Below are positions 26,772 to 35,874 of a stretch of 64,000 bases of DNA, piece after piece. The stretch covers positions 653,001-717,000 of the forward strand of contig CANLXA010000004.1 in NCBI GenBank assembly GCA_947494975.1, read 5' to 3'. Position 1 is the first letter of the stretch. Each line of letters begins with the position of its first letter. The notes beneath the pieces were generated by a model. That model did no database searches and was not told the origin of the DNA. It worked only from the letters and a program-made list of their open reading frames with translations. Source of the stretch: an uncultured Roseicyclus sp. Lineage in GTDB: Bacteria; Pseudomonadota; Alphaproteobacteria; Rhodobacterales; Rhodobacteraceae. Made by a program: the position numbers and the translations under genes.

Positions 26772-27125
26772 ATGTCCGACCCTTACAATCAGCGCCTGAC
26801 CCGCGCGATGGCGGAGCTTGAGGGCTCCGGCATCAAACGGCTCAACTACGCGCCGCCTGTCTTTCGCGTCGCCCGCCGTCTCGGGCTGCGCCCGCGTCCG
26901 CCCCATTACATGAGTTTTCTGCGCGCCACGTTGCTGATGGGCCCCGCCTTCGGTCTGCTCTGGGGGGCGGTGATGTGGATGCTGAGCTGGCGCGGCGGGG
27001 ATCTTCCGATCATCGTTGCAGTGATCGCCTCGCTTCTTGCGGGGATGCTCTTTGGCCTCCTCATGGCCGTCTATTATCGCTGGGCCGGGGGTGAGGCCGG
27101 CCTCACCCGGTGGGAAGACCTGTGA
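26772..27125 (+). CDS. DUF6404 family membrane protein
   Basis: A 117-residue protein with a cytosolic N-terminal helix, the conserved NYAPPVFRVARRLGLRPRPP (residues 26-45, the part I associate with DUF6404), then two membrane helices (about 50-72 and 76-100) and a short tail ending TRWEDL. Function is unknown. Its stop codon overlaps the GTG start of the next gene (GTGA), so the two small membrane proteins are probably made together. Confidence 0.75.
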   Translation: MSDPYNQRLTRAMAELEGSGIKRLNYAPPVFRVARRLGLRPRPPHYMSFLRATLLMGPAFGLLWGAVMWMLSWRGGDLPIIVAVIASLLAGMLFGLLMAVYYRWAGGEAGLTRWEDL

Positions 27126-27439
27126 CACGTTCCGCGCTCATATGGGGTGCGCTGGCCCTTTGGGCGGTGGTGATGGGGGCCTCCATCGTGGCGCTGAACG
27201 CCGAACCCACCGGCGACGGCTTCGTGCGCGGCATGAACCGGGTGACCGGCTTTCTGCTCTGGCAATTGGCCGCGGCGATGATCGCCACGGCCCTTTGGAT
27301 CAGCTCCTCGGCATTGCCCAAAGGCTCGCTGATGCGCTGGCTGGTGCGGGTGCCCGGCTGGTGGTGCGTGGCCTTTGTTGTGCTGTTCGTGGGCTTCGTG
27401 ACGTTGCTGTTTTTGTGGCCCACAGCCGCCGCGCCCTAG
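27122..27439 (+). CDS. Hypothetical membrane protein, translationally coupled
   Basis: A 105-residue protein with three predicted membrane helices (about 4-24, 41-60 and 79-100). I do not recognise a family. The likely start is GTG 27122, which overlaps the DUF6404 stop codon; no ATG gives a better start. The stop codon overlaps the convergent rsgA stop codon by four bases, an unusually tight arrangement without room for an intergenic terminator. Confidence 0.65.
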   Translation: MTRSALIWGALALWAVVMGASIVALNAEPTGDGFVRGMNRVTGFLLWQLAAAMIATALWISSSALPKGSLMRWLVRVPGWWCVAFVVLFVGFVTLLFLWPTAAAP

Positions 27440-28479
27440 AGCCTTTTGTTACGCCGTGCCCCGCTTTGCGTGCTGCGATACATCTTGTGCAGATCCCGTT
27501 GTCGGGCCCGCGCCTCGTGCACGGTTTCGGTGTTGAGCGCATCTTCCCGCACCAACTTGCGAAACCGCTTCAGCCTTTTGGCGTCCAGATCACCGGCCGC
27601 AATCGCGGCCTGAACCGCGCATCCCGGCTCCGCGTCATGGGCGCAATCGCGGAACTTGCAGGTCTCGGCCAGCGCCTCGATATCGGCGAAAACCGCGCCG
27701 ATGCCATCGGCGGCCTCGTTCAGGCGCAGCGCACGCATCCCCGGCGTATCGATCAGCCAGCCGCCGAACCGCGTGCGTGACAATCCCCGCGACGTGGTCG
27801 TGTGGCGGCCTTTGGCGTCATCCTCACGGATCCCCGCCGTTGCGGCCTCGGCCCCGGTCAGCGCATTGGCCAACGTGGTTTTCCCCACCCCGGAGGAGCC
27901 GACCAGCGCCAGCGTTTGCCCGTTCTTCGCCCACGGCTCAAGGACCCCCGCCGCGTCTTCGGCGGTGGCATCGAGCGTGATGGCCGTCACCATCGGTGAC
28001 AGGCGCTCGGCCTTGCGGGCATAGTCGCGCGGGTCATCGCACATGTCGGCCTTGGTCAGCACGATCAACGGCAGGCACCCGGCCGAGGCCGCCATCGCCA
28101 GATACCGCTCCAGGCGGGCTTCGTTGAAATCCGCGTTGCACGAGGTGACGATGCCAAGCGTATCGACATTGGCCGCGATCAGCTGCGTTTCGACGCCGGT
28201 GCCCGCGGCGCGACGGGACAGGAGCGTATCCCGCTCCAGCCGCCGCACCACGTGGGTCTGGGCCGCATCGGTCAGCACCCAATCGCCGGTAGCGTAATCG
28301 CCGGTGCTCTCGTTGCTGCCGGCCAGCAGGTGCAGGGGCCCATGCGCGGACAGCGCATCCAGACGGCTGCGCGCGACCGAACTGATGCGGGCGGGGGTCA
28401 GGGTTTCGAATTCGTCGGTGGACAGTTGCGCCATATGGCGCGCCGACCATCCAAGGTCGGCAAGAGAATAAGTGGTCAA
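27436..28479 (-). CDS. rsgA: Ribosome small subunit-dependent GTPase A (RsgA/YjeQ)
   Basis: A 347-residue circularly permuted GTPase that checks maturation of the 30S subunit. An OB-fold N-terminal part is followed by the GTPase motifs in permuted order: LTKADMCDD (G4) near 141, GSSGVGKTTLANAL (G1) around 194, then DTPGMR (G3) near 243. The C-terminal zinc knuckle has Cys and His in CKFRDCAHDAEPGC. The frame begins with TTG at 28479, which preserves the LADLGW N-terminal segment; ATG 28434 is the alternative. Confidence 0.94.
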   Translation of the reverse strand: MTTYSLADLGWSARHMAQLSTDEFETLTPARISSVARSRLDALSAHGPLHLLAGSNESTGDYATGDWVLTDAAQTHVVRRLERDTLLSRRAAGTGVETQLIAANVDTLGIVTSCNADFNEARLERYLAMAASAGCLPLIVLTKADMCDDPRDYARKAERLSPMVTAITLDATAEDAAGVLEPWAKNGQTLALVGSSGVGKTTLANALTGAEAATAGIREDDAKGRHTTTSRGLSRTRFGGWLIDTPGMRALRLNEAADGIGAVFADIEALAETCKFRDCAHDAEPGCAVQAAIAAGDLDAKRLKRFRKLVREDALNTETVHEARARQRDLHKMYRSTQSGARRNKRL

Positions 28480-28673
28480 TGGAGGTGTCCCGATTGGTCA
28501 TGACAAAGGGGCGCGGGCAACGGCCCTGCGCGGTCAGAACATCGGGCGCGGTCTGGTATCAGACGCGAGCCCGGAGGGCGGATACAATCTCCATGAAGCC
28601 TCCGGTTGAGATGTGGCGCCATGTGGCGCTTCGGGTTCCTGGCAGCCCTGCTGCGCAAGACCGCTCGGTTGGT

Positions 28674-28767
28674 GAGAGGCTGGACAACGACCCAAGCGGG
28701 AATCGTTACGGCTGCTTCCTTCCGGATCTGACCGGGTTGGCGAAGTGCTTGCCCGCGCCAACCTCTC
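28674..28767 (-). ncRNA. ffs: Signal recognition particle RNA, small bacterial type (4.5S)
   Basis: On the minus strand, the Ffh-binding hairpin is unmistakable: GGTCAGATCCGGAAGGAAGC contains the conserved symmetric and asymmetric loops and the GGAA tetraloop of SRP RNA helix 8. The ends GAGAGG and CCTCTC pair, closing a rod of about 94 nt. With Ffh it targets membrane proteins to FtsY. Exact ends are estimates from pairing. The rest of the 393-bp space between rsgA and the metallopeptidase gene (28480-28872) has no gene that I can support. Confidence 0.92.
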
Positions 28768-28872
28768 GATGCGTCAGATAATCGTCCATCCGTCGAATCG
28801 CAAGACGTTTGGACCGGAACCGGGCTAAGCTCGGGCGCGTTATCTTTGTTTGAGCCGCCCGAGGAGACCCCC

Positions 28873-29736
28873 ATGCGCCTGCGCAATTCCCGTTCCAGCC
28901 GCAACGTGATTGATCGCCGCCGTAGTCGCGGGATGGGCGGCGGGCGGGGCCGCTCCGCCGGGGTAGGGGGCCTCGGTGTCATTGCCATCGTGGTGATCGG
29001 CTATTTCCTCGGGGTCGATCTGACCCCCCTGCTGAACGGGCAATCGGCCCCGCAGCAGCAGACAAGCTCTGCCCCCACCGGCCCGCTCAGCGCCGAGGAA
29101 CAGGCGGCGGGCGAGTTCGCCTCGCGCGTTCTGGCCACCACCGAAGATGTCTGGGCCGAGGTCTATCCGGCGGCGTTCGGGGAAGCCTATCAGCCGCCGT
29201 CCCTCGTGCTCTTCTCCGGGGCCACGCAATCGGGCTGCGGCGGGGCGCAGGCCGCGACGGGGCCGTTCTACTGCCCGGCCGATCAGCGCGCCTATCTCGA
29301 TACGGCGTTCTTTGCCTACATGTCCGACCGGCTTGGCGCGGGCGGTGACTTCGCTGCTGCCTACGTGATCGCCCACGAGGTGGCACACCATGTCCAGAAC
29401 CGTCTGGGTATCCTGGGCGAGGTCTCCCGCCAGCGGGCGGCGGCGTCTCAGACCGTGTCCAACCGGCTGTCGGTGATGACGGAGTTGCAGGCCGATTGCT
29501 TCTCCGGTGTGTGGGCCAGCAGGCTCGATGGCCTTCTGGAGCCGGGTGATCTGGAAGAGGCGCTGAACGCTGCGGCGCGGATCGGCGATGATTATCTGCA
29601 GGCCCAGGCCGGCCGCGCGGTGAACCCCCATACATTCACCCACGGCTCGTCGGCGCAGCGGCAACGCTGGTTCACCATCGGCTATGAAACCGGCGATCCC
29701 AACCAGTGCGATACCTTCGGCGCAGACAGGCTCTGA
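28873..29736 (+). CDS. Neutral zinc metallopeptidase (YpfJ family)
   Basis: A 287-residue single-helix membrane protein: a basic N terminus, a membrane helix near residues 35-52, then a periplasmic metallopeptidase domain with HEVAHH (about 167-172, HExxH type) and a downstream ELQADCFSGVW motif that supplies a third ligand. This is the YpfJ/DUF2342-like neutral zinc peptidase family, whose substrates are unknown. GAGGAG lies 6 nt before ATG 28873. It is transcribed away from the SRP RNA gene. Confidence 0.9.
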   Translation: MRLRNSRSSRNVIDRRRSRGMGGGRGRSAGVGGLGVIAIVVIGYFLGVDLTPLLNGQSAPQQQTSSAPTGPLSAEEQAAGEFASRVLATTEDVWAEVYPAAFGEAYQPPSLVLFSGATQSGCGGAQAATGPFYCPADQRAYLDTAFFAYMSDRLGAGGDFAAAYVIAHEVAHHVQNRLGILGEVSRQRAAASQTVSNRLSVMTELQADCFSGVWASRLDGLLEPGDLEEALNAAARIGDDYLQAQAGRAVNPHTFTHGSSAQRQRWFTIGYETGDPNQCDTFGADRL

Positions 29737-29841
29737 TCCGGGGCGGATGGGCCAAGATACGCCCATGGCGCGCAATTCTGTTTCGTCCGAAACGATTTGA
29801 CGTTATGTATGCGAGGGCATGCAGACACGTGAACGACGCCG

Positions 29842-30330
29842 ATGACTCAGATCGCTTTGCCACCCGATCCGCCCTTCGCAGACGCGGCGGCGGTATCCGA
29901 ATTTCTTCTAGAAGAAACGCGCGCGGCCTATCAGAACCGCGATTTCGAGGCGCTGGCCTGTCGCTTTTCCCTGCCGCAATCCATGGGCACCTTTGATGGG
30001 GAGCGGATGATCTCAACGCGGGCGGAGTTGAAGGCCATCTTCGATGCCATGTGTGATTATTTCGAGTCGCTCGGCGTACTCGATCTGCAGCGCAAAACCA
30101 TCGCGGCCCGCTTCATCAATCCCGATCGGATCCAGGCCACCTTCGTGTCGCAGCATGTCTTGCCGGGCTATCTTCTGAGTGACGAGGTGATCGCGCATCG
30201 TGTGCTGATCCGGGTGGACGGGCGATGGCTGATTGCCGACGGCCACTACGCGACCGACATGCCCGGTGTGCGCCGGGCCATGGCCGCCATGCCAGCGCCC
30301 GATGCCCCCCGTCCGAAGGCGTTGGCCTGA
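29842..30330 (+). CDS. NTF2/SnoaL-like hypothetical protein
   Basis: A 162-residue soluble protein. The pattern of an N-terminal helix (AAVSEFLLEETRAAYQNRDF, about 16-35), a second helix, and then a run of beta-strands ending in VLIRVDGRWLIADGHY is typical of the NTF2-like cone fold, which can bind small molecules or act as an isomerase or cyclase. No catalytic residues can be assigned. It lies upstream of a DMT transporter on the same strand. Confidence 0.6.
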   Translation: MTQIALPPDPPFADAAAVSEFLLEETRAAYQNRDFEALACRFSLPQSMGTFDGERMISTRAELKAIFDAMCDYFESLGVLDLQRKTIAARFINPDRIQATFVSQHVLPGYLLSDEVIAHRVLIRVDGRWLIADGHYATDMPGVRRAMAAMPAPDAPRPKALA

Positions 30331-30392
30331 GCCAGCCGGTGCCACGACGCCTCTGTCTTGCCGCCGCCGATCAACGGGCGTAGGCCTTGGGC

Positions 30393-31334
30393 ATGTCGGC
30401 ACAAGACGCCCCCCCGCAAAACCCGCTGCGCGGTATCACGCTCAAGATCGCCTCGGTCTGCGTGTTCGTCTCCATGGCCAGCCTCATCAAGGCCACGGCC
30501 GATGCAATCCCGCCGGGCCAGGCCGTGTTCTTCCGCTCCTTCTTCGCGATCCCGGTCATCCTCGCCTGGCTGATGATCCGCCACGATCTGGCCCATGGGC
30601 TGGAGACGAAGAACCCGATGGGGCACCTGTGGCGCGGCCTTGTGGGGACCTGCGCCATGGGGCTTGGTTTTGCCGGTCTCGGCCTCCTGCCCCTGCCCGA
30701 AGTGACAGCCATCGGCTATGCCGCGCCGATTCTCGTGGTTGTGTTTGCCGCGATGTTTCTGGGCGAGGAGGTGCGGATCTTCCGCCTGTCGATGGTGGCC
30801 CTTGGCATGGGCGGCGTGCTGATCGTCCTGACGCCGCGCTTCAACGTCGATCCCGAAACCGCCGACAGCGCGCAGGCGCTGGGCGCCATGCTGGTGTTGA
30901 TGGGTGCGATCTGCGCCGCGCTGGCGCAGGTCTTCGTGCGCAAGCTGGTACAGGTGGAGCGGACCGCCGCCATCGTCTTCTGGTTTTCGATCACCGCCAG
31001 CTGCCTCAGCCTGCTTACGCTGCCCTGGGGCTGGACGTGGCCAACGCCGGGCCAATTCGCGATGCTGATCGCGGCGGGCCTTGCGGGCGGGGTGGGCCAG
31101 ATCCTGCTGACATCCTCCTACCGCCACGCCGATGCGTCCCTGATCGCGCCGTTTGAATACACCTCGATGCTGCTGGCGATCATCGTGGGCTACACCGTGT
31201 TCGGCGAGGTGCCGACCATGTCGATGATCCTGGGCGCCACCCTGATTGTGATCGCGGGCATCGCCATCATCTGGCGGGAACGCCAGCTCGGGATCAAACG
31301 CGGCGCACGGCGCGCGGGCACGCCGCAACCCTAA
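30393..31334 (+). CDS. DMT family transporter (EamA domains)
   Basis: A 313-residue inner-membrane carrier with ten predicted helices arranged as two EamA repeats. Conserved elements include ALIKATADAIPPGQAVFFRS in the first repeat and APFEYTSMLLAIIVGYTVFGE in the second. The drug/metabolite superfamily exports amino acids, nucleosides or metabolites; the substrate here is unknown. ATG 30393 is preferred over TTG 30387. The end overlaps the convergent sulfotransferase gene by 4 nt. Confidence 0.88.
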   Translation: MSAQDAPPQNPLRGITLKIASVCVFVSMASLIKATADAIPPGQAVFFRSFFAIPVILAWLMIRHDLAHGLETKNPMGHLWRGLVGTCAMGLGFAGLGLLPLPEVTAIGYAAPILVVVFAAMFLGEEVRIFRLSMVALGMGGVLIVLTPRFNVDPETADSAQALGAMLVLMGAICAALAQVFVRKLVQVERTAAIVFWFSITASCLSLLTLPWGWTWPTPGQFAMLIAAGLAGGVGQILLTSSYRHADASLIAPFEYTSMLLAIIVGYTVFGEVPTMSMILGATLIVIAGIAIIWRERQLGIKRGARRAGTPQP

Positions 31335-32119
31335 CGCACTTCTGTTTCCGTCCGAAACCGATCCGCCCAATGGCGGTTCGTCGCATCCGCCAGTTTGGCA
31401 ACCGGCGGTGCAATGCCCTGTGCCAGGGCCGGGTCCCGGCCCAGGGCGCGCAGGATCATGGCCAATGTGCCTGTAGGGTCCTGCGCCAGCTCGTCATATC
31501 TCACAATAAGCGGGTCGATCGCCGCCTCCGCGAACCACGCCTCCCATGCGGCCTCCAGAGCCGACAAGTCGTCCATGTGCCGGGCGATGGCGTCCCGGTC
31601 GTATGTCAGAGGCTGCGCAGGTGCGACCCGCTCCAGCTCCGTCCCGTCCGCAGCTTGGTGCCACAACCCCGTCTGCTCCGCCTTCAGCCGCGAAATCGCC
31701 TGGTCCAGCTTGTCCGCGCGGCTCAGATGCAGGAATAACATCGGGCCAAAGGCGGCCTCCAATCGGCTTCGATCATCGCCGCATTCGGGATGCAGCCGCC
31801 CCACCTGTTCGATGAAAAACGGGAAACTGCCGCGCTGCATCCGCAGGCCGAACATGCCCGTTTCATCGCGCCCCCGTTTGCCCGCCGAGTCGAATATCGC
31901 GGCCAGCTTCTCCCGCTCCGATGCGAAGGCAACTTCCGTGAGCGCATAGACCTCCAGCCATCGATCTAGGTCGGGCGAATGGAAATGTGACCCCGGTCGC
32001 CCGGCCGCCCCCGTCGCCTCAAGTAGTGAGCACAGCAGGGTCGAGCCGCTCCGTGGGGTCGTGCAGATCATGTAGGAGGAATAGGGCGGCGGGGGGCTGA
32101 TCGGCGCAGTCACGGTCAC
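31331..32119 (-). CDS. Stf0-type sulfotransferase
   Basis: A 262-residue PAPS-dependent sulfotransferase. The 5'-phosphosulfate loop TTPRSGSTLL is at residues 20-29, followed by the Stf0 signature GRPGSHFHSPDL. A second conserved segment, RADKLDQAISRLKAEQTGLW (about 134-153), resembles the 3'-phosphate binding region. Mycobacterial Stf0 sulfates trehalose; here the acceptor is unknown. The GTG start overlaps the stop codon of the SRPBCC gene (GTGA), so the two are translationally coupled. Confidence 0.88.
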   Translation of the reverse strand: MTVTAPISPPPPYSSYMICTTPRSGSTLLCSLLEATGAAGRPGSHFHSPDLDRWLEVYALTEVAFASEREKLAAIFDSAGKRGRDETGMFGLRMQRGSFPFFIEQVGRLHPECGDDRSRLEAAFGPMLFLHLSRADKLDQAISRLKAEQTGLWHQAADGTELERVAPAQPLTYDRDAIARHMDDLSALEAAWEAWFAEAAIDPLIVRYDELAQDPTGTLAMILRALGRDPALAQGIAPPVAKLADATNRHWADRFRTETEVR

Positions 32120-32586
32120 GCCCGCGCGCGCCGGTAATCCTCTTCGGCGAGATTGCCCTGCCGCGCCTGCAGGCCTTGCAACCGCTGCATCACCCGGCCA
32201 CGCGCCAGCTTCAGGGTCTGCAGCGCCAGGCGGGCCGAGAGCGTGCTGGCCGACAGGTCCATTACGATCTGCACGCGCGTCATATCCGACCGAAGTTCCA
32301 GAAAGGTTATCTCATAAACGGCCTCCATGCCGCCTATGGTGGTTTGGATCTCGCAGCGCTGCGGAGGCAGGAACTCCGCGATCTCGGCGGTAATCGGGCG
32401 GCTCCGGCCGCGGATTTTCACCGTGCCGCGCCAAGCGCAGCCCTGTGCAGGCGCATGCCAGTTGGCCACCCGCGACAATGTGGCACCCCGGCCCAACGCC
32501 TCGGCCTCAACGCCGCGAAAATCGGTGAACCGGGCGAAGGTGACATCTGCGGGCGCATCCACATCTTCGGAGACTTTGAACTTCAT
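32116..32586 (-). CDS. SRPBCC family protein
   Basis: A 156-residue START-like (SRPBCC) protein. The first strand MKFKVSEDVDAPADVTFARF and the alternating strands and final long helix (about 108-145, ALQTLKLARGRVMQRLQGL) fit the helix-grip fold, which holds a hydrophobic ligand. Function is unknown. ATG 32586 opens the conserved fold. It is directly coupled to the sulfotransferase, so it may bind or deliver the sulfotransferase substrate; that is inference from gene order alone. Confidence 0.75.
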   Translation of the reverse strand: MKFKVSEDVDAPADVTFARFTDFRGVEAEALGRGATLSRVANWHAPAQGCAWRGTVKIRGRSRPITAEIAEFLPPQRCEIQTTIGGMEAVYEITFLELRSDMTRVQIVMDLSASTLSARLALQTLKLARGRVMQRLQGLQARQGNLAEEDYRRARA

Positions 32587-32659
32587 CACATGTGGTCCCT
32601 TGCTGCGCCCTGCCATCCGTTTGAAAGTGCGGGCGGCACGCGTCAAGGCTTCACCCTTG

Positions 32660-33643
32660 TCAATCCAGCGTATCGGCCAGCCAGTGTTGCAAAAGGAAAT
32701 GCGCAATCGCGCCTTTGCGTGCGGGTAACATGCCATTGCCCTTGCCGGCAAAAACCTCCAGCATCTCGGATCGGGTGACCCAGCGGGCATCTTCGATTTC
32801 CTCGGGGTCGATGTCGATCTCGGTGGAAAGCGCCTCTCCCCGGCACCCGAACATCAGCGAGGCCGGGAACGGCCAGGGTTGGCTGGCAAGGTAGTCCACA
32901 TCGCCGACATACACGCCGGCCTCCTCGAACACTTCGCGGCGCACCGCGGCCTCGATGGTTTCACCGGGTTCCACGAAGCCCGCCAGCAGGGAATACATCC
33001 CCTCGGGCCAACCGGGCGACCGGCCCACCAGAACCGCATCGCCGCGGGTGATCAGCATGATCACAACCGGGTCGGTGCGCGGGAAATGCTTACCGTCGCA
33101 GGCGGGGCAATCGCGCATCCATCCGGCCTCGGCCTGGCCGGTCTTCGCACCGCATTTGGCGCAGAATTGATGAGTGGAATGCCAGGTCAGTACCGCGCGG
33201 GCGGTGGCCGCGATCTCGGCATCGCGGCGCGACAGGTGGCTCATCAGGCCGCGCAATTCGCGAAAGCCTGCACCCGCCACGCGTTCCGCCGGGTGTACCT
33301 GAACCGACGGGTCCGCAAACGCCGTCACCGCGGCCTCGTCCACCTGCTTCGGGGTCCAGGCCGAGATGTCGAGCGCGAAAACCGGCGCCTCGCCGGCCTC
33401 ATCCAGGCCGAGCATCACGGGGGTCTCGTTGGCCTTGGCAAGCACCAGATCGCCCATTTTGCGAAAGGCCAGTGCCATGTCGCCGCTCTCCGGCGTTCCC
33501 GTCACCATCGGTCTGCCGCGCCACATCGGCAAGACCGGCGCGCCATCGGCCAATGCGGCGGCCAGCCGTTGCGTGTCGCGGCGCAATGCACCTGCCCTGT
33601 CCAGGCCCGAAGTCCCGAACGTCACCTGTTCCGCGTTGCGCAT
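32660..33643 (-). CDS. nudC: NAD(+) diphosphatase NudC
   Basis: A 327-residue Nudix hydrolase that cleaves NADH/NAD and can remove NAD caps from RNA. An N-terminal NudC domain is followed by a four-cysteine zinc ribbon (FCAKCGAKTG and DCPACDGK, about 158-185) and the Nudix box GFVEPGETIEAAVRREVFEE (221-240). The downstream SQPWPFPASLMFG is the NudC-specific SQPWPFPxS motif, which separates it from other Nudix enzymes. It is divergent from the cpdB-like gene. Confidence 0.95.
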   Translation of the reverse strand: MRNAEQVTFGTSGLDRAGALRRDTQRLAAALADGAPVLPMWRGRPMVTGTPESGDMALAFRKMGDLVLAKANETPVMLGLDEAGEAPVFALDISAWTPKQVDEAAVTAFADPSVQVHPAERVAGAGFRELRGLMSHLSRRDAEIAATARAVLTWHSTHQFCAKCGAKTGQAEAGWMRDCPACDGKHFPRTDPVVIMLITRGDAVLVGRSPGWPEGMYSLLAGFVEPGETIEAAVRREVFEEAGVYVGDVDYLASQPWPFPASLMFGCRGEALSTEIDIDPEEIEDARWVTRSEMLEVFAGKGNGMLPARKGAIAHFLLQHWLADTLD

Positions 33644-33795
33644 GTTCTGTCCCTTCCGCGTCCCCGAAGCCCAAGGCTATGGCCCTCAGGCAACAGTGCA
33701 AACGCTAATTCACGTCAGGCAGGAGCCGGCCCCCCTTGCCACGGCTGCAATAGGGCAAGACTCTGGCTCATGCGAACACTTAATCCGGGGCGAAC

Positions 33796-35709
33796 ATGAC
33801 CTTCGCGCGGCCGTCGGCGCCCGACCAGTCCTCGGACGCCTCCTCATCCATACGCCTTCGGATTCTGGCCACGTCGGATCTGCACGCCAACCTTTTGCCG
33901 TTCGACTATTTCACCGATAGCCGCGCGCCCGATGTCGGGCTGGCGCGGCTTGCCGGGGCCATTGCCCGGGCTCGGGCCGAGGTGCCGAACCTCGTGCTGG
34001 TCGATAATGGCGATACGCTCCAGGGTACACCTTTGGCCGATGCGGCGGTGGCCGAGATCGTGCCGTCCGGCCGGATGCATCCGATGATCGCCGCGATGAA
34101 CGCGCTTCGGTTCGACGCGGCCACCATGGGCAATCACGACTTCGATTTCGGCCTCCCGCATCTTGAGGCCGTGCTGGCCGATGCCGCCTTTCCCGTCGTC
34201 TGCGCCAATGCCGATCACACCGATGGCAGCAGCTTCTTTCCCCGGTCGTGCCTGCTCGACCGCGAGGTGGTGGATGGCTCGGGGCGGAGCCACGCGATCA
34301 AGATCGGCATCACCGGTTGCCTTCCGCCGCAGGTCGCCGCGTGGAACAAGCCGTTCGTGCAGGGGCGCATGGTGTTTGCCGATATGCTCTGCCGCGTGAC
34401 CGAGGCCACGGTCGATCTGCGGTCACGCGGGGCGGATGTGGTGATCGTGCTCGCCCATAGCGGAATGGGCAACCTCAAGGCCGCCCCGGGCTCGGAGAAC
34501 ATGGCCCTCACGATTGCCGAGATCGAGGGCGTGGATGCCGTGATTGCGGGCCACACCCACCGGGTCATCCCGGCAACGCCGCCGCAACCGGTGGTGGGCA
34601 CCCCGATCGTGCAGCCCGGCGCCTATGGCTCCCATCTCGGGTGCATCGACCTGACACTCACGGCCGCGGCCCCGACCGCGCCGGACGGGGCCTACACCAT
34701 CGCCCGCGCCGAATGCGGCACCATGCCCGCGCTCCTGCCCGGCCCTGAAAACCGGCGGTACATGCGGCGCATGATCCGCGATTATCCCGATCTGCATACC
34801 GGCCTGTCCCGCGATCACCGCTCGACGCGAAGCTTTGTCTCCCGCCCTCTGGGCGAGACCGCGGTGCAGCTCGAAACGTATTTCTCCGCTCTGGCACCCT
34901 GCGCCGCAACGCAGCTTGTGGCCGATGCCCAGTTCGCCGTCGCCGCGCCCGTTATCGAACAAAACCCGGACCTTGCCGATCTGCCGCTCCTGTCGGCGGT
35001 GGCCCCCTTCAAGGCCGGGGGCCATGCGGGCGCGTCCAGCTACACCGATATTCCCGTTGGCCCCCTGAAACTGCGCCACGCCGCCGATCTCTATATCTAC
35101 CCCAACATGCTGTGTGTCCTGCGGATCACCGGGCGCGGCATCCGGGATTGGCTGGAACGCGCGGCCTCGCTGTTCAACTGGATCGCGCCCGATGCCACAG
35201 GGCCACAACCCCTGATCGACCACGATTTCGCCCCCTACAATTTTGACCGCCTCGTGGGGCTTCGCTACCAGATCGATGTGTCGCATCCGCCACGCACCAA
35301 TGCCGAAGGCGATGAAATCTACGCCACGCCCGGCCGGATCGTGGATCTGCGGTTTGCCGATGGTCGCCCCGTCCGGCCCGAAGATGAGGCGCTGGTCGTC
35401 ACCAATTCCTACCGCGCGGCCGGCGGCGGGCATATGCGCGCCGCTGCCGAGGCGCAGGAAATACGCACCCCGTCGATCAGCGTCCGCGACGCGGTCGCGC
35501 GGTACGTGTCCGACGCTCGGGAACCGGTCGCCCCGGTGGTCGACCCGACCTGGTCCTTCAAACCCTTGGGAGGCGTGCCGCTGGTCTTCGATACTGGCCC
35601 CGGCGCGCTTCGCTGCGAGGCAAGGCTGGCGGAGTTAGGCCTAACGGCCGCCTCCGCCTATCCCGGCCCGTCCGGTCGGGGGTTTCAGCCCTTCCACCTC
35701 ACGCTTTAG
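33796..35709 (+). CDS. 2',3'-cyclic-nucleotide 2'-phosphodiesterase / 3'-nucleotidase (CpdB-like)
   Basis: A 637-residue two-domain metallophosphatase. The N-terminal calcineurin-like domain has ATSDLHANLLPFDY, DNGDTLQGTPL, MGNHDFDFG, LAHSGMG and AGHTHR. The 5'-nucleotidase C-terminal domain follows (about 345-560) with the stacking-residue region YTDIPVGP. CpdB proteins are normally periplasmic, but this one begins with a Pro/Ser-rich, non-hydrophobic N terminus, so no signal peptide is visible from ATG 33796. Either it is cytosolic, it is exported differently, or the start is misjudged. Confidence 0.88.
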   Translation: MTFARPSAPDQSSDASSSIRLRILATSDLHANLLPFDYFTDSRAPDVGLARLAGAIARARAEVPNLVLVDNGDTLQGTPLADAAVAEIVPSGRMHPMIAAMNALRFDAATMGNHDFDFGLPHLEAVLADAAFPVVCANADHTDGSSFFPRSCLLDREVVDGSGRSHAIKIGITGCLPPQVAAWNKPFVQGRMVFADMLCRVTEATVDLRSRGADVVIVLAHSGMGNLKAAPGSENMALTIAEIEGVDAVIAGHTHRVIPATPPQPVVGTPIVQPGAYGSHLGCIDLTLTAAAPTAPDGAYTIARAECGTMPALLPGPENRRYMRRMIRDYPDLHTGLSRDHRSTRSFVSRPLGETAVQLETYFSALAPCAATQLVADAQFAVAAPVIEQNPDLADLPLLSAVAPFKAGGHAGASSYTDIPVGPLKLRHAADLYIYPNMLCVLRITGRGIRDWLERAASLFNWIAPDATGPQPLIDHDFAPYNFDRLVGLRYQIDVSHPPRTNAEGDEIYATPGRIVDLRFADGRPVRPEDEALVVTNSYRAAGGGHMRAAAEAQEIRTPSISVRDAVARYVSDAREPVAPVVDPTWSFKPLGGVPLVFDTGPGALRCEARLAELGLTAASAYPGPSGRGFQPFHLTL

Positions 35710-35874
35710 TCCACACGCGGCCTTTGCACAAAATTCTGGCAAACTGCCTTGAAATCGCGCAACCTGCCTGCCGACGTGTCCCGACAGACGGATGCGCGAT
35801 TGACGCCGCCACAGGCAAACGACCCTCTATCGGGCGCCCGCCTGAGACCTGGCGCACAACAAGGAGAGTTTCAC

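Noticed and set aside
35710-35874. Possible TPP riboswitch before the NMT1-like binding-protein gene
   Set aside because: Only a CGCCTGAGA fragment resembles the thi-box; the second conserved half and closing helix are missing.
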